The notes under the pieces: generated by a model | What the model was told of the DNA's origin: nothing | Databases searched by the model: none | What the model saw: the letters and a program-made list of their open reading frames with translations, nothing else | Position numbers and translations under genes: made by a program | Part shown: positions 48,368 through 62,210 of the stretch, piece after piece | Position numbering within the stretch: the first letter of the stretch is position 1 | Layout: each line of letters starts with the position of its first letter | Origin: Cryptomeria japonica | Lineage: Eukaryota; Streptophyta; Pinopsida; Cupressales; Cupressaceae | Assembly (NCBI RefSeq): GCF_030272615.1 | Contig: NC_081412.1 | Coordinates: forward strand, 473,230,157-473,294,156 | Length of the DNA stretch: 64,000 bases | Direction of reading: 5' to 3'

Positions 48368-50343
48368 ATGGATCAAGGTTAGTTTTTGTTTATTTCTGTC
48401 TTTCTTTCCCATTTGTTCAATTTGTTTTACATTTTGAATTTAATTTCATTAATTTTGATTAGGTTTTTTTATTTTTTATTTCAAAAACCAGATTTTTCTA
48501 ATCCACAACAAGAAAAACCAAATGCACCTCCTGAAAACCCACAAGAACACCCAAATACACCTCCTGAAAACCCACAAGAACACCCAAATGCACCTCCTGA
48601 AAACCCACAAGAACAACCAAATGCACCTCCTGAAAATACACAAGAACAACCCCCAATTCCTCCTTTTGACCGCACACCCAAAACATAGGAGCAATTAATT
48701 AACCAGTGAGGACAAAATATGTCTAAAATCAATATACTGATTGTTAAATTGAAAACTTCTTAACTTGAGCATCATCAATCCCTCGCCACTAGCCTAGAAA
48801 TATTAGCTAGTGGTGCCATAGCTATTTCTACACAAATTACCAAATGGGGAAGCTTTAGAGATAGGTGTCGTCAATTCTATGTCGATGGGCTATCATACGA
48901 TGGAGTAAAAAACAAAAATATTACTAAACAACAAATATGTGCCCTTTTCGTTGATCCCAAAACTGGTCAGTCATTACCTCTTAATGCAAAGAGGTTTCCC
49001 ATACATTGGTGTACCAATGTGCAGATGAAGAATCTTTTTCGGTAGAGGTGGTGGATGGTCGTTGATAATCCACCTTGTATTAATTATGAGGTGCCATTAT
49101 ATTTTTTGAGAAAAGTATATTGTGAGTTTGTGCTCAATGTGCGCCCAAACTATTTTGACATGAGAGAGTTCCATGGTAGAGGTGGTGGCTCTGCTCAAGA
49201 TAGACCTGGAGCCCATAAGCGATTACCTGTGGAGAGTCGCCACCCCCTAGCACCCAAACCCAAGGTGCATCAGGCTGTCCCAGTAGAGCTGAAAGAGTTG
49301 ATGGAGCTATAGACTCTTCAGGCGACCACAACATTGACTGGTGCCATCATCCAACATGGGACGTCATTAGCACACCCTATTGTATTGGATGATGAGCCAT
49401 TAGGTGGTGACAAAGAGCCCATCCAACATGTGTGTGCCAGTTTCTCAAGGATATGCTCGAGGATAGATGATGCAGCCAGTGCAGATGGATCCTCATCTCA
49501 TCTATGCATGATTTGCGAGAGTAGATGTCAGCCCTGCACGACTCAGGATTTCGCGTTGACAGATGAGTTGATGGACATGGTGTTTGCCCATGAGTGAGAG
49601 ACACAGGTGTGTTGATTTGAATTCATAGAATTTTATTTATTAGTCACTTTAAATTTGTAATTACTTAAATGAATTTTCATTTATACATCAATTTAAATTG
49701 AGACAAATAATATGCATTTCAGGATGTAGCAGCGGTATCCCATACTTCTCCCCCAGTTACTATAGCTACAACTTCAATGCCTAAGGTATAAATTTTGTAA
49801 CATGTTAAAACAGAATAGTACACTTTGAATTCAAAAAAATACAAGATATACTAACTATATTTAATGCTTTGTCCAATTTTGGTTTGTAGGTGTTGACAAG
49901 GGACGAAATGTCCCAGATTGATGACATCACACTCTCAGCAATCGGATTTGGCCTACAAGGCTATACGACATCATATTTTGTATAACCCTTTTTATGTATT
50001 GTTTTGATGGAATATGCAAGTCATTTCATTTTAGATTTTTAAAATTATGTTTAATTTATTATATGTACTAATATCTCATGTTAATTTTGTTTTTTTAGGG
50101 TACCCCCTCCACGTCTAGGGCTCGTCCTAAGAAAAACATTTCCTCGAAGACGCCAAATCGTGGGAAGAAGGTAATTGAACAGATTTTTAGTTGTACAATT
50201 GTTTGAAAATGTTGAAATCAAGTATTAGTTGGGGTTTGTAGATTGATTAGTGTTTTTTGTCTATTTTACATGTACAGCGGCCATTGAGCTATGTGGATTT
50301 GTTGAATGCACCTGATTCGCCCGTGGATCAAGAGAGGGTGGAG
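48368..50343 (+). pseudogene. Unidentified multi-exon gene with six in-frame stops
   Basis: ATG 48368 (MDQ) with donor G|GTTAG at 48378 and acceptor AG 48490-48491 keeps the frame into exon 2 (48492-49606). That frame runs 371 codons past the split codon to donor GTGTGT, with six stops (about 48686, 48707, 48761, 49049, 49310, 49595), several explained by C-to-T change. Exons 49723-49785, 49890-49979, 50099-50170 and 50278-50343 are 63, 90, 72 and 66 bp, all phase 0, open, and bounded by AG...GT. The N-terminus has four NAPPENPQEHP repeats. Later segments include RFPIHWCTNVQMKNLF, NYEVPLYFLRKVYCEFVLNV and DELMDMVFAHE. I do not recognise the family. It may be one gene of a DNA transposon. Confidence 0.6.
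48521..48652 (+). repeat. 33-bp coding minisatellite, 4 copies
   Basis: Four 33-bp units starting AATGCACCTCCTGAAAACCC, encoding NAPPENPQEHP with minor changes (NTPPENPQEHP, NAPPENPQEQP, NAPPENTQEQP). It is in frame in the N-terminal region of the multi-exon gene. Confidence 0.92.
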
Positions 50344-50353
50344 GTATGTATCT

Positions 50354-50912
50354 CTACTTTATTTTCTTGATTTCATGATTATATGCATGCGTACATGTGA
50401 ACTTATGATATATTATAATCAATTGTAGTGCTTTGGGAATTTGATATGAATCAATGGCAACCAATGGTCTACAAGACCATTTGTCATCCCACGCTTGTGA
50501 TTCACATTCTTCCCACAAAGAATATATGCATGAAGAGAAAAAACATAGCATTTGTCTCATATAAATTACTAGTGAGCTTGAATTTAAACTCATAAATAAG
50601 TGCATGTCACTCGATCCTGCAATTGTACAACAATCTAGATAGTTTTCAATGTTAGATTCAGTGATCAACCAAAAATATCTACGAATCATTGACATACTTG
50701 GATTACCTGGACCCATCGTAGACTTACACCATCACACAATTCTTCCCTACTAGGGCTCTTTTCACACATGCTCCGACACCATCTTTCTCTCCCTTACCAT
50801 GTTTAGCCTCAGTGAAACTCCAAAAATGTTGTACACTACTTGTCATATGCATCCTTGTCAACCAATAAAACATCCTTGCATTCTTGAATTGTGCAGTGCA
50901 ATTATCTGACCA
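50354..50912 (-). pseudogene. Convergent minus-strand coding remnant, transposon-like
   Basis: From 50912 to 50724 the minus strand reads WSDNCTAQFKNARMFYWLTR, then FWSFTEAKHGKGEKDGVGAC and VKRAL before a stop. The combination of an SDN...QFK block with an HGKGxxDGxG block is one I associate with a protein domain recurring in DNA transposons, though I cannot name the family. After a frameshift, 50716-50354 continues YFWLITESNIENYLDCCTIA and SLWEECESQAWDDKWSCRPL. It faces the multi-exon gene tail to tail; DNA upstream (50.98 kb) is a LINE fragment that seems to truncate it. Confidence 0.5.
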
Positions 50913-50974
50913 TATTAAGTGTTAGTTGTATCAACCATTCAGTGGCACAAGATGCAATGTTACAGATAGTCCTT

Positions 50975-51770
50975 TCTTCCTGCTCCACCTTGGATCCTTC
51001 AGTATGACTGGAATTGCTTCAACATGGAAATTTTTTTTTCTTTCTTGGCATTCCTCTCACCTTCCAAGCTTTTCCTTCAGATCTCTGGTAGGCAGTCTTA
51101 GACAGAATCGAGAAAAAACTTGCCTACTGGATCACCAAGCCTCTCTCTTTGGCTAGTAAATTCCAAGTCTTTTCCAAAGTGCTGGCTGCCACCTATGTTT
51201 ACTAATCTTCATGTTGGGCTCCTTCAAAGGCCTCTTACATGAAGTTGGAAAGACTTTTGCGGGCCTTTCTTTGGGCCTTAGAGTCTAACCATCATGGTTT
51301 TCACAGGGTTGCTTGGGAGTACTGTTGTCTCCCTAAGGAATCTGGAGGACTTAGCCTTATTTCCACCTAGAACCAAGGGCTAGCCTTATGTGCCAAATGG
51401 GTTTTCAAAGCCTTATCTGGAGATGAGGCCTAAAAAATTCTTCTCTAACATTGCATTTCTTCAGGCTTTCCTTCTAAAAGGCCAGCCTGGAAGGGGATAG
51501 GCTTGCAAACCTTGATCACCATGATAGATCCTGTTCAAATACATGGTTCTTTTGTGGTCAAAAGTATCTGGTGTTCTTGGAAATCTATCAAGCCTTGGTT
51601 GCAGTGGGCTGATGATGGATTTGGCATCATTATCCTCTGGGTCCTTACAATTAAATCTACCTACAATGCAATTGAGGTTGATTCAAGGAATCATTTCAAT
51701 TGGAATATCATAGGAGTTAAATCCAGGGGATATCGGTGGACCGACAATGGCTTTCGAGATGTATTCTAAT
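50975..51770 (+). pseudogene. LINE fragment downstream of RT
   Basis: Interrupted frames give FLGIPLTFQAFPSDLW (51037 onward), KLAYWITKPLSLAGKFQVFS, AWEYCCLPKESGGLSLI and then GFPSKRPAWKGI, the standard succession after the RT domain of plant L1 LINEs. The same block in the 18.7-21.5 kb LINE lies around 19480-19790. Several stops and a frameshift. Neither end of the LINE is present. Confidence 0.75.
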
Positions 51771-51789
51771 AAGAAGCAAACAATAGATT

Positions 51790-52760
51790 TCTAATATTTT
51801 TTTTTTATTTGAAAGAAGTATTCAAATTAGTAGAAATAAATAATAATAATTGAAATAGAAGCATGTGACTGGACTCGTGAAATTTTGAGCGCTAAATTAT
51901 AGGTGATCTTTCTTAGGTCACTTTTGAATCCTAAAATATTATGGAAGATTTGGGAAATCAAGAGTGTATAGACTCCATTATGTTTTGATTCAAGGATTAT
52001 TAGTCCTCATCTATAAATCTTGACTAATAATGAATTATGTCCCTTGGAGAATTAAGAGTGATCAATAAAATACAAGTTCACAAAAAAATATAAATTTTCT
52101 ATAAAAGTTGCAACTAAATTAAAAACATTAACTTGTCAAAATCACAGAAATGAAACTAAGGTATATAAACAAAATATAAGATCATTCTAATAATCCTCTC
52201 AAAGACATTAAATCTATTGCTATTTCATATAAGAAACACCTATCTATGTCAGATTCTATTTTTTATTTTTGTCAATAATTGTGAAATTGAATGCATAAAT
52301 TTAAATCAAGTAGTAAAACTAAATATGGTTTGAAAATATATTTCTATTCAACTAATATTAAAAATGTGTAACCTAGGTATTGCTATAAAATATAAGAATC
52401 TTATTTAAAGAAATTGAGGCATTTTTATAACATTTTTTTGTGAAAATAAAAAAATTACTATTATATCTAAAAATGTGTTTAGATCAATATGAATACTTGT
52501 ACTTGAATTAAATATATAATGTAAAATAAAATTATTTTCATAGATAGTTTAGAATATAAAGTTTTCTTACTTTTGAACTTTAACTATAATTAGTCACACT
52601 TAATAACATGAGAAAATCGAAATAAATATCTCTTAAAAAATATAACACATGAATAGAAAATTTCTCTATATAGGTTGAAATAATACCATCTTTTAATAAT
52701 AAATAAAATATAAGAATATAAATGAATAAAAGAAAGGTTAAATAGTTTATATTTTGATCA
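51790..52760 (+). repeat. Dispersed ~0.9-kb repeat, uninterrupted copy
   Basis: Same family as the broken copy at 27.24-30.51 kb. It lacks the two insertions and so shows the original sites. A segment at 52090-52140 is absent from the other copy. No coding content. Confidence 0.75.
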
Positions 52761-53229
52761 AAATAAGGAACATTATAGCATGGAGAAAATAATATATAAA
52801 AGAGGTTTTTAATTTTTATCTTGTGAGATACCATGGGAACAACTTTAAAGCAATAAGTTTTCAAGGACCTTCGCCTACTTACAACAATTGTATTGCCATC
52901 GCCATTTGGCATTTCCTTTGGTTTTAGAGATGACTACAATGACTTACTTGTTGGTGTAGAGATTTTAAATGAAGATTCAAAAAGTAGCCTTAGCCTTAAA
53001 CCAATAAAAGAAAATATACAAAGATAGAGATAAAGTAACAACATATCAGCATCAAGTAACAATTATTTGAGCTTTGCTAGGGTTTTAGTGGTTTGACCTC
53101 ATTTCTTTCTTTGTTGCACTATGTTGGTTGGGAATGGTAGGGGGGCCTATAGGATTCCTCACTTCATGAGGTTTGTAGTCATGCGACATTTGTGGATTCT
53201 TTTGTACATAGTCAGAAAGTTGACTCTTC
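52761..53229. other. Spacer, nothing recognised
   Basis: AT-rich noncoding DNA before the next LINE. Confidence 0.4.
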
Positions 53230-55250
53230 AGTTGAGGTGAATTTCATACCTCCATCCTTGTCCTAGTACCATCTTGAATCCTTTTACATGGATGAGGAAC
53301 CTACCAGATTTGTTGATAAATTGTTAGGGGGATGTCCCCCTAAAATGGGTAAAAACCAAGAGCAACTAGTTTCTATGTTGGGTTGTATTGTGAAAGACCA
53401 AAAAGTTGAGGTTAATGATGTGCTACTCAATATGGCTATTGTTGGGCTTAGCCTCTCTCTTGTTGGTAAGTTTCTATATTTTTTACCTTCTATTGATCAG
53501 GTCAGGAAATGGGGTATTGCTAGGTGAAAACTTAAAGGTAGTGTATCGATTAATGCTATGGCAAAGGGTCTTTTCCTATTCAGTTTTGTTAACCAAGAAG
53601 ATATGGTTATTATTCTCATGAAAGGCCTGTGGACTTATGGGAGTAATTTCTAAAACTTCTTATCATTATGCAAATGGAAACTTGGTCTAGACCCTTGGAA
53701 AGATTTGGAAATGGTGGTGCCTACTTGGATTCATCTTCTAGGGTTTCCCCTTGAGTATTGTAATTTGGGTGTGTTTAAAGGGATAGTTGATTCCTTTGGT
53801 AAATTCACTATTTTGGATAGGATCATGCAATCCAAATCTAGACTCTTGTTTGCAGACTGACGTGGAGTGGATCCTCATTAATATCTATGCTCCTAATACA
53901 AGATCCCATCGTGCTTCCCTGTGGTCTTCTCTGGCATCCTTTATTACCGGCTCTTCAGATGACTTGTAGATGTTGGCTGAAGATTTCAACACCCCTACAT
54001 CCTTCTGAGAGGTCTGAGGGCCATGTTGAGATAAATGATGGAACGTTGAGAAAAATGATGGAACGTTGAGATAAATGGAACTCCCATGTTTCGTGTGGTT
54101 AAAAAATTGAAGTTTTTGAGAAACAAAGTGAAAGGCTAGAATAGATTCTCCTTTAGTAACAACTTTGAACAAAAACAAGTCTATTTCAGCTAAGTTGAAG
54201 GCCATGCACAATAAGATTGAATGTAATCTTGCATCTCAAGATGAATTCTTGGAGGATATTTTATTGAGGGAATAATGGTTCAAACTAAAAAAAAAAGAAG
54301 AGGTCTTCTAGAAATAGAAATCCATTATAGAGAATGAGGTGGAGATTGCTAAGTTTGTTGTTGCTTTCTTTGAAAATAAAAACAACATTGGTCAGGGTGG
54401 TTTTAGGGACCCTGATGGCATGGTAGAGGTTATTCTTGAGGTTATCACGGAGGAGGATCTGCACTTTCTTAATTCCAGAGTGTATTTTAAGGAGGTGAAG
54501 GAGGCTTATTTCTCCTTTGGAGGAATTCAACGATGTTGTTTGTATGGATGTCTTAAATGCTACTAAGGACTTCTTTAGGTTTGGTAAATTCCTTAAAGAA
54601 GTCAAATTTAACTTCATTTCTTTGATCCATATAAATGATAATGACACTTCTATTAAGTATTTTAGACATATTGGCCCATGTAATACCTTGTATTACATAT
54701 TTTTTAAAGTCATTGTTAATAGGCTCAATAAAGTTCTAGATAAAATGATCTTTGCTAATCAGAAGGGCTTTGTCGAAGGGAAACATATTATGAATGTTTT
54801 TATTATGACCCATGAATTGGTCCATTCCGTGGAATATAGAAAAAAACCTAGCATGGATTTTAATTTGGACATTTCAAAAGCCTATGATAGCGTGTCAGAG
54901 AAATTCCTATTTGAAGTGCTTAAGAAGTTTGGTTTCAAAGATAAATTCCTAAGTATGATTGCAGAATGTGTTACTACTCTTATGTTCTCTATGATAAATG
55001 GCTAGTTTAAAGGATACTTCTCTTTTTGTCATGGGCATTGTCAAGGGGGCCCTCTCTCTCCCTACCTATTCATTATTGTGGCTAAACTCTTGGGGAGAAA
55101 TATCCAGAGGTTCAAAGAGATAAGTAGATTAAAGGGTTTCAAAGTTGCTTCTCTTCAGAATCCTATCGCTCATCAATAGTTTGTGGAGACACTATAATAT
55201 TTGGAGAAGAATATATCTCAATATCTAAAAGCTAGAAATAGATCCTTTAT
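53230..55250 (+). pseudogene. LINE spanning ORF1, endonuclease and RT, deleted and frameshifted
   Basis: ORF1 part: MDEEPTRFVDKLLGGCPPKM (53288), SINAMAKGLFLFSFVNQEDM and WTYGSNF, VVPTWIHLLGFPLEY and GVFKGIVDSFGKF (to about 53860). It jumps straight into endonuclease sequence, WILINIYAPNTRSHRASLWS (53863), so the ORF1 end and most of the endonuclease are deleted. RT follows: GPCNTLYYIFFKVIVNRLNK, NQKGFVEGKHIMNVFIMTHE, LDISKAYDSVSEKFLFEVLK, CQGGPLSPYLFIIVAKLLGR. At 55178 HQ, a stop, then FVETL stands where QFADDT is expected. The LINE is cut off at about 55250. Confidence 0.82.
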
Positions 55251-56151
55251 AATTCTGCCAAGATTTTTGGCGAGCACATGGGTATGTGCAGGATCATGGT
55301 GTGCCAAAACAGGCCCTTAAGTGGCAATGAAATTTCAGAAAAATTAGAGTTATGCAACTTGACATGAAAATTTGAATAAGTTGTGAACATTATTTTAAAA
55401 ATATGTAAGAAGAGAATATATAGAAAATTGAATGTAGTTTCTAAGCTACTAGTTTTTTTTTGGAAAAAAAAAATCCTATTTGATGAAAATTTCAAATTTC
55501 AATGCAGTGGTACTAAAATTTCAGGAAAAAAAAAAAGAAGTAGATGTATGTCTGACCACCCTCATCACAATCAAATCTTAATATTTTTTATAATATTTAT
55601 AATATAAGTATTAGACTCATGTCTGGATGTGACACATATTTTTTTAAATTTTTTTATGAATTAAATAATTATTTATGATTTTTTTACTACAGCTTTTCAG
55701 AAATTCAGAAACTCCTACGTCTGACCACCTTAACTTGGTCAAAACCTTATGAAATTTAATTTTTTTAAATTTTTCCCTATAGTAGACGAAGCATAGGATG
55801 TGACGCATGTTTTGGTTTCAAAAAATGTTATACCGTTTGAAAGTTATGAGTGTTTTTCAATCAGTATATCAATTAGGACTATTGTCAGAGTTCAATTAGA
55901 AAATAAATAATAATAATTTACTAAAGTCAAAATAAGACAAGCCTTATATTGTTGGAAAGCTGGGAACATCCTTAAAAAACCCTTTTCGTTTTATCAATTT
56001 TGGCTAAAAAAAAGTCGTCAGCCACCAGTGTAAAGTCTGGAAAACCAAGGAATACTGAAAAACACGTTTTTTTAGTTGACTTTCTAGGCTTGTAACTTCC
56101 AAGCCTAATACCAAAGCATTCCCGAGCCGAAATTTGAAATTTGAAAATTTG
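55251..56151. other. AT-rich spacer, nothing recognised
   Basis: Noncoding. GTCTGACCACC occurs at about 55551 and 55712, and GGATGTGACRCA at about 55626 and 55796, hinting at an old internal duplication of about 165 bp. Confidence 0.4.
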
Positions 56152-56376
56152 AGTACAAAAATCGGATATCGGATAAAATCGAATATCAGATTTTATCCAA
56201 TATCTGATTTTTGTACAAAAATTTGTGGTCCCCGATGAATTTCCCTTTGCCGCCATTTATGAAGTAAACTGCCACACGACAGAAATCCAATATCCGATTA
56301 AATCGGATATCGGATTATGTGGCAGAAATCCGATATCTAACTAAATTGGATATCGGATTTTATTAGTCATATTTTA
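56152..56376. repeat. Left inverted arm with GATATC hairpins
   Basis: The reverse complement of this arm matches 59533-59719: AAAATATGACYAATAAAATC, TCATAAATGGCGGCAA, GGGACC and ATCGGATATCAGATTTTATC. It is dense in nested short palindromes such as ATCCGATATCCGATTT. The left arm has two copies of a GTGGCAGAAATCCGATAT-type unit, the right arm one. Confidence 0.88.
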
Positions 56377-56377
56377 A

Positions 56378-59719
<3,342 letters not shown>

Positions 59720-59902
59720 AAACCAAAAAAAAAAGGGTTTGTGGGCCATTCTGTTGATTCTAAGGGCCGACAGTTTGGGTCCTATGTTTTCTGTCGACGA
59801 TCACGGGGTTGCAGATAGCTAGAGACAAATTAGTGCTTTTGGGAGATTCTTAAAGTGAAAACTTACATTGTCAATCACGAAGGAGCATATGTGTGGAGGG
59901 AA

Positions 59903-60772
59903 ATGGGGAGTAGTAGTCATTGGAAGTCTAAACGCAAAAGAAAACTTTCAAATGACCAAGTTGAAGTGTATAGAGAAAGAGATAGAGAATGTCATAGGAG
60001 GAGAAGACAAGGTATGTTAAATATTGCTAATGTTACTTCAACTGAAGAGGAAATTGAAATTGAAAATGAGCCACAAGTTATTGAAAATGAAAATGTAGAT
60101 TTTGAAAGTGAAAATATTGAAAATTTTGAAAATGTTGAAAGTGATAATGAAAATGCTCAACATGTGGAAAATTTTGACATAGGAGGTGAAAATGTGGAAA
60201 ACTTTAACATTGAAGGTGGAATTGCCTCACCAAGTGAACCATATGTAACACCTAATTACTTTAGAAATGAAGACCCTCTCATGGATGAAAGACAAATTCC
60301 AAATCCAAGACCTTCAAGAACCCCAAAATGGTTATTTGAAATCGATGAGAACATTATTGCGAATCTTGAAGGTAAGAGGTCAACAAGAACCGTTCGGTTG
60401 TGGGCTACAAAACTTTTCAACCAAAATTTTAGCAATAAGACATTGACTAAGAAATGCCAACTCTTTGTTCAATTGCTAAAGATGATAAAGATGAGACCAT
60501 TGCTAAACAAATTGAAGATTCGTATGAACAAGAAGACGGAGAGAAATTCTATTATTGCAAAAAATCTATTTGATGCTCTCAATTCTATTGGAAAGAATAC
60601 CAAAGAAAGAGATAAGAGAGCCACTCGAAGAGTGATTACAACCTCCTTAGTAAGCGATCAATTGAGGAAGACTCGTCAAATGAGACAAACTTGTGTTGAT
60701 TTGATGAGCTTTACAATTTTTGTTATTAGAGAACACTATTTGATAATTTTTTATGATATAATTATCGCATAA
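59903..60772 (+). CDS. Unidentified 290-codon ORF, basic ends and acidic middle
   Basis: The longest open frame in the window. I chose ATG 59903 (MGSSSHWKSKRKRKLSNDQV); the frame is open back to a GTG at 59855. The N-terminus is strongly basic (KSKRKRK, then RERDRECHRRRRQ), suggesting a nuclear or nucleic-acid-binding protein. The middle is Glu/Asn-rich with near-repeats ENVENFDIGG and ENVENFNIEGG. WLFEIDENIIANLEGKRS follows, and the last third is Lys/Arg-rich and may be out of the original frame. There are no recognisable domains. It lies about 180 bp beyond the right inverted arm, and exon-like DNA follows at 61.0-61.4 kb. It may be the first exon of a transposon gene or a chance survivor. 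Confidence 0.4.
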   Translation: MGSSSHWKSKRKRKLSNDQVEVYRERDRECHRRRRQGMLNIANVTSTEEEIEIENEPQVIENENVDFESENIENFENVESDNENAQHVENFDIGGENVENFNIEGGIASPSEPYVTPNYFRNEDPLMDERQIPNPRPSRTPKWLFEIDENIIANLEGKRSTRTVRLWATKLFNQNFSNKTLTKKCQLFVQLLKMIKMRPLLNKLKIRMNKKTERNSIIAKNLFDALNSIGKNTKERDKRATRRVITTSLVSDQLRKTRQMRQTCVDLMSFTIFVIREHYLIIFYDIIIA

Positions 60773-61440
60773 CCTTTATGCTCATGAAGGTATTTTTTGA
60801 TGATATACAATAGTATCACCATTATGATTTTTGCGTCAACATAGTGGGTTCTGTTGATATAATTCGAAGGGATGTATTTTTATGGTATATGATCCACCTT
60901 TTCATTTATTATCATGCATTTCAGTTGAAGTGATTATCATAAATCTGTTATGTTCATCCATGCATTTTATGTGTAGACTAACAATTCTTAAAAATACAGG
61001 TTCATGCTAGATCATTCGTCGTTGATGAGACCCTCTCTTGGTGATGGTACATATTCCTTTATGCATTAATGAGATTAAATTGTGGGTCTTGTTGTATTTA
61101 TTATGATGAAGATGATTCAAATGCATGTGACCAGGACACATCTGCAGTGGATCAAATTGTCATGACAGATGATCTATTGAATCAAACATTTGACAGATAG
61201 TTAGGTAAATAGGTTAATGCTGGGCCTTCAACATCAACACCTACTAGTCAAAGTGGTCATCGAACTTTCACTCAAGTAACCTTGTCTATTTTTATTCATT
61301 AATGGTTTATAAATAAAGTCAGTTAGATTTTGGCAATTGAATAACATTGTTTCATTTCAGATGTTGACATCAGATGCACCTAATATTCTCTCCACAATGG
61401 AGCATGGTGTTCTCTAGTAGTAGCATCTTTGATGCTTTTA
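60773..61440 (+). pseudogene. Possible small exons of an unidentified gene
   Basis: AG-bounded open segments: 61135-61200 (DTSAVDQIVMTDDLLNQTFD), about 61214-61275 (NAGPSTSTPTSQSGHRTFTQ) and 61362 onward (MLTSDAPNILSTMEHGVL then TAG). The style of short exons with DELL- and MLT-type residues recalls the 49.7-50.3 kb exons, but phases and donors are less consistent here. It may be a second decayed member of that gene family, with the ORF at 59.9 kb upstream. Weak evidence. Confidence 0.25.
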
Positions 61441-62210
61441 ACAGTAGTATGAGTTAGATTAGTAAATTTCTAATTTGATGCTTCCCACAGGGCTTTGCAA
61501 CTTCAGATTGTGAGTGTGCCCCTGTTACAAATGAATTGTACTTTATCGACATAGATGGTCTATGATGGATTTTTTGTAAGACTATATGGTTTTATTACAT
61601 ATATTGTACTTTAATCGACATATAACAATATCCAAGTGGTGGTTGGCATGAGCTTGAATATGGTAAGTTGTATGCATCTTGAAGTTGAATATGATATGTT
61701 GTATACATCTTGAAGTTGAACTTTGATTAGACTTTGTCAGCATTTGATGAATCATAAATGTCATTTTATTATTAATCTTGTGAGTGTAAGGTGTAGGAAT
61801 AAATATCAATTACTTTGAAAGTCATGGATGGTTTTCCTCATATGAATAACCAACGAATGGTTGTGCCTTATGAAGAAAAGCTGAACAGATAATAACTAAT
61901 TGAGAACATCAATTCAAATCCATAATCTAGAGGATACTAATAACAAATCTTTGTATATTTTATTTTTTCTAATAATGAAACAGGTACAATTGTATTGAGA
62001 TAAAATGAAGCTTTTCTCTCATATGAAGATGTCACATTAGCAAATTGGTCTTTATTATAATACACAAGACATAAGTAAAATCAAAATGCTCTCAAGGTAC
62101 AATTTTGGACTTGAACCATATTGCATAAATCTCAAGGCTTCAACTTGATTATCATTAAAGGTTTCTGAGTGTTTACAAAATATCCCTTCATATCCCTTCA
62201 TGGATGTCAC
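61441..62210. other. Intergenic, nothing recognised
   Basis: AT-rich. A short local duplication of GTTGTATRCATCTTGAAGTT occurs near 61669 and 61699. No gene seen. Confidence 0.45.

Noticed and set aside
48476-48732. Cys/Gly-rich and Phe-rich minus-strand ORFs
   Set aside because: Antisense shadows of the PPENPQEHP coding repeat.
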